In this document: positions 1 through 9,909 of the stretch, piece by piece
How the letters are laid out: each line of letters begins with the position of its first letter
Numbering within the stretch: the stretch's first letter is position 1
Assembly (NCBI GenBank): GCA_030549175.1
Contig: JAUKUA010000002.1
Coordinates: 5,394,001 to 5,458,000, forward strand
Source of the DNA: Lasiosphaeris hirsuta
Lineage: Eukaryota; Ascomycota; Sordariomycetes; Sordariales; Lasiosphaeriaceae
DNA: 64,000 nucleotides
Direction of reading: 5' to 3'
The notes under the pieces: model-generated
Database searches by the model: none
Told to the model about the DNA's origin: nothing
What the model saw: only the letters and a program-made list of their open reading frames with translations
Made by a program: the position numbers and the translations under genes

Positions 1-555
1 CTTGGCGAAGGTGTTGGTATTGGAAATGGCGGCCATGCGTAACTTTTTGGCCTTGCCCGATACTGGGGATTCGATCTTAGGAAGAGGGAGTTGTTTCCGC
101 AAATCGCCAGCGCTGTCCAGTGGCTCCCGTTCGCGCGTAGAGGGTAGGAGCTTTCTGAGCTCTGGTAACGGGGTTGCACTCTCCGCCCCGAATAATAGCT
201 TGTAAGGCTGAACCGCTGAATTCAGGCCTTTCTTATCCCCCGCGAAGTTCCAACTCGGCGACGGCCCCGGCACCAGGGACGGGGTGCTTGGCGCTAGGGC
301 TCCGGCTCCTGCTGAAATCGGAACCTGCGGCACAGGAGAGTTTTTAAAGGTAGGGTCTGGAGGGGTCTTTTTGGCTCTGAATGACAAGGAAGAGGTGCTC
401 CCAAGGGAGAATGAGCTCGTGCCGAGAGAAGTGCTCAGGGAAGACCAGTCGTCGTCAGGTTTGAAGATGAAGCCACCTTGGGTTTTCACTGCGGTGGAAG
501 TGAGTCTGCTGGTGAAAATAAATTTGGGCGCCGATGGTTGAACGAGCTCGCCCAT
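1..555 (-). CDS. Unrecognised protein, N-terminal fragment (runs off the left edge)
   Basis: On the minus strand an ATG at 555 opens a frame with no stop for 185 codons, to the window edge. The peptide begins MGELVQPSAPKFIF and is rich in Ser, Pro, Thr, Gly and Lys, with stretches such as GGFIFKPDDDWSSL and PYKLLFGAESATPLPEL. It looks like a disordered N-terminal region of a larger nuclear or scaffold-type protein, but I do not recognise the family and assign no function. The gene is divergent from SSK1, with a 1.85 kb or shorter region between them. The evidence is the long open frame, a plausible protein composition and absence of a competing model; a 5' intron or a different start cannot be excluded. 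No domain is visible in this fragment. Confidence 0.55.
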   Translation of the reverse strand, partial: MGELVQPSAPKFIFTSRLTSTAVKTQGGFIFKPDDDWSSLSTSLGTSSFSLGSTSSLSFRAKKTPPDPTFKNSPVPQVPISAGAGALAPSTPSLVPGPSPSWNFAGDKKGLNSAVQPYKLLFGAESATPLPELRKLLPSTREREPLDSAGDLRKQLPLPKIESPVSGKAKKLRMAAISNTNTFAK

Positions 556-2403
556 ACTGGTCGAATATGGACAGTATCTTATAGTTGTTGCCGAGAGCCA
601 CCAATGATTCCGACCAGTCAGTTTTGTGCACTCAAAGGACGGAAGGGTGCAGGAAAAAGAGAAGCTAGAGTCAGAAACAGCGGCAATTGACTAAACGCAG
701 GGATTCATGCAGATAGCAAACACAAAGACAGATTCTGGCAACTCTACAGAGAGCCGTGAGGTGGGCACTGGCGGCCATAACAAGTGATTGAAGTGGCCAA
801 GAGAGAGAAAAGGGAGACGGAAAAAGCAACTTGGGGGAGCAAGATTTTGGCGATCGGGCAATATTGACCAGTCAGAATGCGTGTTTGTTTACCTTATACC
901 GGGAACTAATAACCCGGGATCGCTGTTTGCTCCTCCAAGCCCTGCTGTGGACGCCTGAGTCTGGACCCCATGGTTCCCCTGACACAGTTCCCCCGACCCC
1001 CGTGTCCAAGATGGTTAATGTTCAGCATGTCTGGAGCCATTCGCAGACAAACAAAATATAGCACTTGGGTAGAAACGTGGTCAAAGGGCGCTGAGAAGCA
1101 TGACACTTGGCGGCGACAACACCTCGCCCCCACAATTCATCCAAAATGTTCGAAATGTCCAAAATGGGCGGAACAGCCTGAACAAAGTAACAGCCCGCAA
1201 ATTGCCTGTGGCCATTGAGGAGGTCTTGTGTGCGACGCAGGTGGTGCAGTGGCTTGCCTGGCTGTTGGAACACTGGCCAGGCATATGTGTGCATTGGAGC
1301 GATGTCTAGCTTGCTGTCTGCTGAGAGGCCACCAGCAACGCCGGAACCTTGGTGCATTGTGTGCGCATTTGGGGTGCTCACGTGGCAGCCTCTGGCAGTC
1401 TGGCTTCCACAGCAAGTCAGGAACGTGCTGTGCGGAGGACAAGGAATCCGGGCAGATTCCATCTCATTCTGCTCGATGACTAGCCCTCATAGGATGCCAA
1501 CATGTCGACGTGTACGCAGTGGCAGAGGGACGCAAAGGAGATTTGCTGGCGGCCATTGAGCAGACCACAACTGGGGCGAAGATCACGGCGCCGGGTGATT
1601 CTGTTGTGCGTCTCCAAGGCCCGTTTGAAAGTGCTGTGCTGGGGTGACGGCGGTCCTGCATTGGTATCATTGGTGATGGGCTGAGGGGATTGCCGAACTG
1701 CTCTGCTGCTCCTGACACAAGAAAGAGAGGGAGGGTTAAAGACAGCTGCGCGTGAATGATAGATCAACAATGGATGTTGAAAGAACATTTGGGCGTATCC
1801 CCCCCGCTTGCCCGCTCCTGGAGTTCTTGCAGCTGCTTCCCATGTGTTGCCCTGTGCGTCCATGGGCAGCTGTATCTGTCAGGGCCCCAATTGGCCGGCA
1901 AGGCGTCCGACGGAGTGTGGTTGCTGCAGCTGTCGCGTGTGAGAAGCTACTCCCCAAGCTGCGACCGCTGAAATGGGACGGCTTGGATGGGCAGAAATGC
2001 GCCAGAGGATCTGGGATTCCTCAGGCGATCGAATCCGCCAAGCTTTCTTATCGATTCCAAAAGCTCCGTAGCAGACACAGGCATGCAACCGTGGTCCCTG
2101 GCCATGGCATTGCAACGACGAGACGAGCTACCGCTACGTGCGGACAGCAGTGCAAGCAGTGTCAGTGGTAGGAGTGGCAGCGGCAGCGACAGCGGCAGCG
2201 TCCCGGTGCGATTAATATCATACAGTGCCAGTACGAGGGCCGGTGCAGAACCCCCCGAAAAACCTCAGCACCCGCTTTCGTGGTTGCTGAGACACCGCCG
2301 GCCTCTTCTCTCCTTCCTCATCTGTGGCATCTCCTATGTTGGCGTCGTTTTTATGCTTCTCCTGGGTAAACTCACCGCTGCGGACCACAAGAAGCGCCTT
2401 GTG
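556..2403. other. Divergent intergenic region and SSK1 leader
   Basis: About 1.85 kb between the starts of the left-edge gene and SSK1. Several short overlapping reading frames occur on both strands (for example 1022-1462 minus and 1215-1559 plus) but none has a recognisable domain or splice pattern. The last 417 bases (1987-2403) are open in the SSK1 frame and are discussed with that gene. The region should hold both promoters and a long SSK1 5' leader with upstream ATGs; no specific operator could be identified. Confidence 0.5.
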
Positions 2404-3371
2404 ATGGGGGACCTACGTTCCAAGCTGCGAGCCAAGTTTCCGAGGAGGAGCTCGGGAGTGCCGCTGTTGATTACTACAGCAGCCGGCAAGACGAGCAGTC
2501 TGGGCAGGAGTGAGAAGAGCGACGGAAGCGAGACGGTGAGCGGGAGCGAGACGGCGAGCAACCACCGTCCCTCGGAATGTGTCGGAAACGGGCACCCATC
2601 CTCGCTGCTGTCATTTGAGCACGGAGAAGCTCCCGAGCCCCCAGAAATCCCCTCGGGCGACGCAAGATCCAGCCACAGCTCCAGGGCCCAAGCCACGCCT
2701 CTGACGACGGCAAACGAGCCGAGAGACAAGCAAGACAGGCTGAGACAGGCCGAAGGAAAACAGGAAACGCGCCTAGCCGCCGCGAGCACGGGGCTGACCA
2801 CCGACCTGACGACCGACGTCAGACCCGGCTGGCAGGACCAAGACACAATCAACGGCAGCAATGGTGCTCCTCGTCTAGCCTCTTCTGCACAACCACAACC
2901 CTCGACAATTGCGGCAATTCTAACCACAGCAACATCACCGACTCCTCCTGTCGATCGCACTGACGACAGCACCAAAAATGCGACGGATTCTGGCCAATTT
3001 GACGGAGACATGCACCCCGCCAACGCTCAGCCCCCAGTGGCCAGGACCCAGGCACCTGGCAGCGAAGGCCCCAACGCAAATGGGAACGATCAGCGGGTCC
3101 CGATAGCCAAACTTTGTCGCATCAATGAATACTCGTCCGAGAACCTCAGTTCCATCAATGACACTTCAACACACGACTTCCGGGTCGGTAAAAGCACTGC
3201 AGGCCTCCCACCGCTGTCCGTAAGCGTGGCCAATGCTGCGTCCGACGACCCATCGCCCACCTCGACCGCTGCCCCCGCCGAACTACCCCTGCGCAGGATC
3301 AGACTCGACGACTCGCCGAACACCTTCCCTGCGACACCAGCAGCTCCCACCACAACAGCTGCTCCGGCTGC

Positions 3372-3405
<34 letters not shown>

Positions 3406-5167
3406 TCACTGACTCCCAGCAATTCCCTAAAGCTTCGCCACTCATACTCCCTCAACACCACCCCGAGACGGCAGAGTCTGCTCCCCAGTCGCCAAACTAC
3501 CCTCATTCGAACACTTCTGGGCACCGCACATGCCGATGAACTCGATCCCGCAACCGCCGAGCTCCTCCCCATCAGCGCAAACATGGTGACGCGGAAGATT
3601 TGGGTTAAGAGGTCGGGCGCATCTGCGACCCTCGTCACGATCAATGAGGAGGATCTAGTCGACGATGTCCGCGGGATGATTCTGCTTAAATATTCCAATT
3701 CTCTTGGCCGCGTCTTCGATGCCCCGGACCTCACCCTGAGGATAATACCGCGGGAGCAGAACCAGGAGCGCACCCTTGGGCCCGAGGAGCCCATGGCTCG
3801 CACTCTGGATGCGTATTTTCCAGGTGGGCAGACCGTTGACGAAGCATTGATAATCGAAATCCCACAGCGCCGCACCCCAAGACCGTCCCCCCGGGCTGGC
3901 CCCCCGCATGCTCAACACCTCACCTCCGTCTACTTTGAAGAAACCAGACCGGTCGAGGCGGGCACAGACTATTTCGGCCCCGGCGCGGTGCCTAACACGC
4001 TTCCCACAGCCTCGGCTCCTATTCCTAACGGTACTGCTCACCCACACGCAATGTCTGTCATAAGTACCGGACAGGTTCCCCAGATACCCTCCCCCGGAGG
4101 GACTAGATCCAGGCCCTACCGTGAGCGCCCTGACAGGCCACGGCTTGGGAGGCAACACACGTCGTCCCCCACCGTTATCGTCGGTGCAGGGGGCCATCCA
4201 GCCGCTATCGCTGCCGTAACAAATCACGGTATGCATCAAATCCACTTGAAACAACCTCGCTCACGCACTCATTCCAATGCTTCAGAACACTCGGCCAATG
4301 GCCCAATCGCGCCCGCTGCGCCACTTCTCCCTACACCACCCGCACAGGAGCCGATCCCCATCCCGGTACCGAGGTCAGCCACCCCGCCGCCGCGAACAGC
4401 CTCCCCGCGGCCTACTACACTTCGGTCGAAGAAGAAGAAGGCGTCCGATCACCCTGCCCTCCCAGCAGTTATGCTCAACGGGGTGCTCAGTGGAGTACCC
4501 CCTATCAACGTTCTGATTGTGGAGGATAATATTATTAATTTGCGCCTCCTCGAAGCATTCGTCAAGCGTCTCAAAGTGCGCTGGCAGACCGCTATGAACG
4601 GTCGTGAAGCCGTCGACAAGTGGCGCGCGGGCGGATTTCATCTAGTCCTAATGGACATCCAGCTCCCCGTCATGAGTGGACTTGAGGCGACGCGCGAGAT
4701 TCGCCGTCTCGAACGTATGAATTCGATTGGTGCCTTTTCATCATCGCCCGCGTCCTCGTCAGCATCGGCCGTGGCTCCCGGTGGGAAGGGCGAGTCAGAT
4801 ATCACGGCGGAGGAGGATAAGCTAAACAACCGCGAGCTTTTCAAAAGTCCAGTTATTATCGTTGCGTTGACGGCAAGCTCGCTGCAGAGTGACAGACACG
4901 AGGCGCTAGCGGCGGGATGCAATGACTTCTTGACAAAGGTGAGTCCTCGCGTGTCTCCTAGGCATCAAGAGAAAGTTATACTGACGTGTACAGCCTGTCA
5001 CCTATGTGTGGCTTGAGAGAAAGGTCATGGAGTGGGGTTGCATGCAAGCGCTGATCGACTACGATGGCTGGAGAAAGTGGAAGGAGTATACGCAAGACGG
5101 CGATGATAAGAAGAGCAAGGCGAAAAAGAACCGATTGTCTCAGACGTCAGCAGTCGAGGCGCGCTGA
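2404..5167 (+). CDS. SSK1: Response regulator SSK1 (HOG pathway phosphorelay output)
   Basis: Two exons: 2404-4938 and 4994-5167, with a 55-nt intron (gtgagt...cag) in phase 0. From the ATG at 2404 the protein has 902 residues. Residues about 700-890 form the receiver domain: INVLIVEDNIIN, the phosphoacceptor in VLMDIQLPVMSG (Asp751) and the conserved Lys in FLTK (Lys845), followed across the intron by PVTYVWLERKVMEWGCMQAL, the hallmark Ssk1 C-terminus. A Ser/Ala-rich insert sits inside the receiver, as in fungal Ssk1. The N-terminal 700 residues are low-complexity and include a poly-Thr tract. In this family the unphosphorylated regulator activates the Ssk2-type MAPKKK in osmotic and oxidative stress, downstream of a histidine kinase and Ypd1. 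The start at 2404 (MGDLRSKLRAKF, basic) is preferred by resemblance to family N-termini as I remember them; an in-frame ATG at 1987 would add 139 residues including a hydrophobic stretch. Family assignment is firm, the start is not. Confidence 0.9.
3371..3405 (+). repeat. CAA/ACA trinucleotide tract in SSK1
   Basis: About eleven uninterrupted CAA triplets, read in the SSK1 frame as ACA, giving a run of about ten threonines in the disordered N-terminal half. It is a likely length-polymorphic microsatellite; multiples of three keep the frame. Confidence 0.9.
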
Positions 5168-6158
5168 TTCTTTCCTACCAGTTTATTATCACGACCCCAC
5201 AACCCGAGTCCCGGGCGAAGTGCGTCTTTACCGAAAATGGGAATGGGGGGTTCTTTTTTTTTTTTTTTTTTTTTTTGGCGATGGCGTTTGAGGGGACTTT
5301 GGCTATGAAACACACGAAGCATACCAGGCGGCTGAGCGTTGTTTTGCTTGGGCTGGCTGCAGCTACGACATGAATTGTTGCTGTTGTTTTGGGTTGGGTT
5401 TCCAGAGGAAGACTTCGGAACCTCGTGGGCACACAGCTGTGCTGCCCCGAAGACCCTCGGAAAGAGGAAACGAGGTTGGAGCAACCTCAGTTCACAACTG
5501 AGAGCCACTATGATGAGAGATGGTTTATAGACAGGGAAATGAAAGGGAAGGACGACGGATATGAAGTCGGTTGCTGGGCTTGGGGGATGGAATGATACCT
5601 ACTAGGAGGGTTAGTAACTTGAGGTCGCTCGGGCTGATGCCACAGCTGGAGGGTGTCATCTTTTTGGGGGGAATGCCAGAAAGAAGTCTAGATATGCGAC
5701 ATATCTGCTACTTTGGATGCGTCAATTGACTAAGAACGAAGATTGACCCCGATCAGTGAGTCTAACTTGGCGAATATACAGCAGAAGCTGAATGACAAAG
5801 TAAAGTTAATTGAATCACATCAACATCATTACATCCTTCCTTAGCTTTTGGCATATGCATCCGAGTTGAGTCTAAAGAGCAAAAATGATGTGTTACTGTC
5901 GTCGAGACCAACATGTTCACGCATGCAACCCTAACCCAGATTGCCGAGGCCACGCGCTAGTCTAATCGCGGCATGAGCAGATCTCGGCGTCTTCCGCCGA
6001 ATGATCCGCGATTGGCCAAACCTACCACATGTGGATAGCGATGGGTGGAGACAGAGAAAAAAGCTACCCAACAACTTTTCTCCGCGCAACTCTTCGCAAT
6101 TCCCAATCTCTGAACAAACCGAGGTGGCTTCATCCACCACCTTCACACCCGCCAAAAG
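5168..6158. other. Intergenic, SSK1 3' region and mS45 promoter
   Basis: About 1 kb between two plus-strand genes. A pure T tract of 23 bases lies at 5254-5276, about 90 bases after the SSK1 stop. The remaining sequence has only short overlapping frames with no recognisable product. The mS45 promoter must lie in the right half. Confidence 0.5.
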
Positions 6159-7417
6159 ATGCCACCTCGGATACGTACCGGCTGCTCGCCGCAGCTGCTC
6201 AGCCGTCTCGACAGCCCATTATCCCAGAGGACAGCAACCGCCGCGGGCCGGCCGTCATGGTCCCAACAGCCATGTCTTCTTTCTCCCTCGTCGTTGTCGG
6301 CCCCCTTCTCGACGACGGCCCCGCACGGCATGAACCGCAAGCAGCGCGACTTCTATCGGTGGCTCAAGAACGTCGGGAGCAAAGTGCGTGACCCGCCCGC
6401 GTCGGGCAACCGGCCAAGTTACCTCGGCAGCGTCAAGTCGTCGAGCGATTCGGCGGCGCTGAAGCCGTTTCCGGCCAACGACAAGTTCGTCAGCCAGCCC
6501 GTCCTGTCTGAGGAGGCGCGTGAGCGGATCTGGAAGTCCGTCATGGTCACGGGGCTGCCGCTCAAGGCCGTCTCGGCCCAGTACGGCGTCGACATGCGGC
6601 GCGTGGCGGCGGTGATTCGGTTGAAGGCCATTGAGAACGAGTGGGAAGCTTCGGTATGTTTAATTTTCTCCTGTCTGCTACACTTTTGCACACAACACCA
6701 CACGACGATATAGGCTTCGAATGATGATTACAATAAAAAATTCGATTAGTCTTGAAGACATACACACATGGTTAAATATTTAGGTTGCGAGCCTCTCTGA
6801 CCGAAGCCCACATTTTTCTTGAATTCTCCCAGAATCCGATGATGAGAAACAATTACTGACATGGCACGCCCTGTCAACAGCACAAGCCAATGGCCCTCCC
6901 GTACGCCAAGGCCGTCCTGAGCATGGTGCCCGTGGCTGACCTGCGCCAATCCGACCAGCCCTTTGAGGCCATCAACGACATACCCGTCCACAAGTACACC
7001 CAGCAGCAGCTGTTTGTGCCGACGTCCGAGTCGCGCCACTTCACGCGCGCCGACGCCGCCAAGGCCTTTGGCGAACACATTCTCCCGCCCGACGAGAAGA
7101 TGCGCATTCCCGAGCTGATCCAGTTCGAGCGCGACATCGCCGAGGGTGTCAAGCCCCAGGAGGCCCAAGATAACTTCGTCACGGCTGCCGCCCGGAGCGA
7201 GGACGAGCTTGCGGCAAAGGAAAGTGCCCGCGTGGAGCGCGACGAGGCCAGGAAGCTACGGATCGAATCAGGTCGGTTCGAGTTCCGGTTCGAGAAGATT
7301 AACGTCGACTCGTCTGGAAAGGACGGGAGGTCGAGGAGAGGTGTGGGTTGGCGGTACGGTGTGCCATTCAATGATCGTAGGAGAGCCGTGGTCAAGATTC
7401 CCACCAAGGTGGAGTAA
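6159..7417 (+). CDS. MRPS35: Mitochondrial small-subunit ribosomal protein mS45 (Mrps35/Bot1 family)
   Basis: Exons 6159-6653 and 6881-7417, joined in phase 0 across a 227-nt intron (gtatgt...caacag); 343 residues. The first 55 residues are Arg/Ser/Pro/Ala-rich without acidic residues, typical of a mitochondrial presequence. The family core follows: NRKQRDFYRWLKNVG, ARERIWKSVMVTGLPLKAVS, VDMRRVAAVIRLKAIENEW, then across the junction PMALPYAKAVLSMVP and FTRADAAKAFGEHILPPDE. These match the fungal Mrps35/Bot1p family, a component of the 37S mitoribosome needed for mitochondrial translation. The ATG at 6159 is the first in frame and precedes the presequence. The intron is longer than most here, but joining at these sites restores a continuous family sequence. 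The gene converges with the tyrosine phosphatase gene downstream. Confidence 0.88.
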
Positions 7418-7747
7418 TGGCGGCGGCGTGCCGCGATTGTTGTATTATTTTGGCGTGTTGTATGAAAGCAGAGAGTACCATCCACCACCTGAAGGCACGG
7501 CGGAGACTAATCGTCTAGCTGCCAAAGCCCGTGTAAAGTCTTGTTTCCAGGAGTCCAGAAGGTGGTCCCTAAGCGGCGGGCCTTGTATACCATAGTACAT
7601 AGGCTTTCTAAGTCCAAACACACAAACAAACAAACAAATGAGCAAAATACCAAACAAACACCTCAAAGCTCCATTTCTGTCTATGGTCTATCATGTGTCC
7701 GGTCCTTTGTCAGGTCCTGTGTCCAGTCTTGTGTCTAGGCGAGGCAG
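7418..7747. other. Convergent 3' intergenic region
   Basis: About 330 bases between the stops of mS45 (plus) and the phosphatase (minus). It contains a short imperfect AAAC/CAAA tract near 7620-7640 and repeated 'gtcc' words near 7690-7735. I see no gene; it should hold both terminators. Confidence 0.5.
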
Positions 7748-9909
7748 CTACTCCACCAGCTTGGCTTGAGCTTGCCAGTCGATGGCCGACTCGTTGGCGT
7801 CAATATTGACAATGAGGTTGCGCCGAAGCTGCTCGACCGTATCGCGCGAGACGCGGCAGTGGTCGACGACATAGCTCTCAACCGAGCCATACTTCTCGCG
7901 GACCATGCCGAGGGTCGCAAGCATGTTCTCCTTTCTGTTGAATACTGGTTAGGTTACTAGCTGACCGCGGCAGTGTTCAGGGGCTACAGTGTAAGAGGAA
8001 GGGGTCGTCCAGGGGAGGGGTTGGCCCAGGTGCTAAGTGAGGCTGAAGTTCAACTTCCCCTGCTGTGCTCTCCCAACCCGGCAGGACTCGTCCCCTATCC
8101 CTACCATATCCCCAGGGTATTTTCTTGTTCCCCTGAAGAAGTGTCTTGGGTATCTCGCGAGCAATTCCCGGCCCGAGGAGGGGAGAGAGGCCCAAAGTCT
8201 TGGCTGTCCCCCTCCCTCCTCAAACATCCTCGCCACCCACCTCCCCTCCCCTAGACAGAAAGCCAAGAGAACGTACCTCGACTGCACCATCCGCTCCGCC
8301 CTCGGCCGGTCGCCAAACAATGCCTTGTCGGCAATTAGATGCTGAACAATAGCCTCCTTGCGCGGCGCCAAGCCCAGGTCCGTTAGGCTGTACTCGTGGG
8401 CGATGACTTCATCGGAGATCCCGCAGAGGGCCAGTACCAGAGCGCAGAAAACGCCCGTGCCTTGATTTGCTTCGTTAGCCTCTTGGGGGCGATACTTGGG
8501 TGCTGGGGCCTGTGTCCGAGGTAGGTGAGGCCGGTAAGTGAAGGGGTGGTGAGGAAGCCGTTGAGTGAGAGTCAGCGTCGGAGTGGTGAGGTGGGATTAG
8601 CTAACTCGGGAGGCCGCGCTGGACGACGTGTATTTCAGAACGGAGAGGGAAAGCTTCGAGGGGTGTCAAGTCCCAATTATGTTCGGGTGGGAGGTAGAGT
8701 GTGTGTATATGTGTGAGCCCGTGTGTGTACCTGATTCTGGTCTCATGGTGGTGGTTGTGGGAGTGCTTGTTTCGAGGAGAAAAGGGGCAGGGGGGTGTGG
8801 GAACGGGCAGAAAACCAAGACATTCGTCACTTACGATCCTTTCCGGCCGTACAATGGACCAATATCGGTGTGGGTGCAGCAGGCGAAGCGGCGAGATGCT
8901 CGATGATGGTGCGGAACGGCGCGCTTGCATTTGTTGAATCGGCGGCGGCGGCGAGGATGGAGGCGTATGCGCGAACAAACCCCTACAAAAAGTCACACGA
9001 GGTGACTCGTCTCAGCCCGGGGCTTCCCCTCCTATGCTATACAGTTGTGACATCAAAGGGGCTGGGCAAGGCATGCTAGTTAGGCAGGAGAGTCGGCAGA
9101 GATGACGAGATCGGGAAAGGAAGTATCACGAAGCGTGTAACGGAGGGAAACCGGGCGCAAAGAAGCAACAGCTTCACGGCCGTCGTCATGAAGAAATGCC
9201 ATGGTACAAAAGGGGCGTAGTGGGAAGGAGAATGCTGAGGCGAACGGCTGGGAGCTCAGCCAGGTGCTCGTTGCAGCCTTCCTGCACCTCCTGCAGCCTC
9301 ACCCTCACGCACCTCTCCACAGACGCCTGGCCGGCTTGCTTGCTTGCTTGCTTGCCCCGTCAGCCCCATCGGCGGTCTAGCAAGACGGGTAGGTGCGGCA
9401 GGTATGGAAAGTCCGGCACATGCTCTGCCAAGAACGACCTGGCTGTTGCCAAGTGCAACTATGCGCCAGCTCCTAAGCTTGATTGCCCGCTCACTTCTCA
9501 CAATCGCGGGCAAAGGAAAGAGACTAACCTGGGCGCCGTCGCTGTAGTTTCTAAAGCGCACAGCCAGGGCTTCGGGGCTGTAATCTTCATCGCGGAAAAC
9601 GGGCACAAACACGCGTTGCGCGCCCCAGCCGGCGGGTAGTTGGGCATATTCGGGACTGGAGCCGTCACGCTTCAGCTCGGCCACGGAGCGCAAATCGAAG
9701 ACGTGTGAGATGCTGAGCTGGTGCAGAACAGCCACACCCTTGTCCCCAAGCTGGGTCAGGTCTGCCGATCGAAACAACACACCGCGCCGAATAGCCTTGT
9801 CAGGTTCAGCAGCAAGAGAGTAGCCCCCTACGTCTCTCAGATTGTCAAGCCCAGGCGTTATGATGAAGGGCGGGGTAGGTAGCGGGACGTCTATGGTGTT
9901 GGTCGCCAT
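7748..9909 (-). CDS. Cys-based protein tyrosine/serine phosphatase (Y_phosphatase3 / IphP-like family)
   Basis: Four exons on the minus strand: 9909-9529, 8982-8835, 8460-8277 and 7934-7748, which join exactly to 299 residues. The start MATNTIDVPLPTPPF is followed by the family signature NLRDVGGY and RRGVLFRSADLTQLG, then the P-loop HCTAGKDRTG built across the exon 2/3 junction (nucleophile Cys171, Arg177). Asp/Arg-rich helices follow, with AHEYSLTDLGLAPR. This matches the tyrosine phosphatase family of the bacterial IphP/LipA and MptpB type, common in fungi; substrates may be phosphoproteins or phosphoinositides, which sequence alone does not settle. The three introns (546, 374 and 342 nt) are far longer than the usual 50-80 nt here. 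The frame stays open upstream to about 10206, but without a convincing alternative ATG, so 9909 is preferred. Confidence 0.87.
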
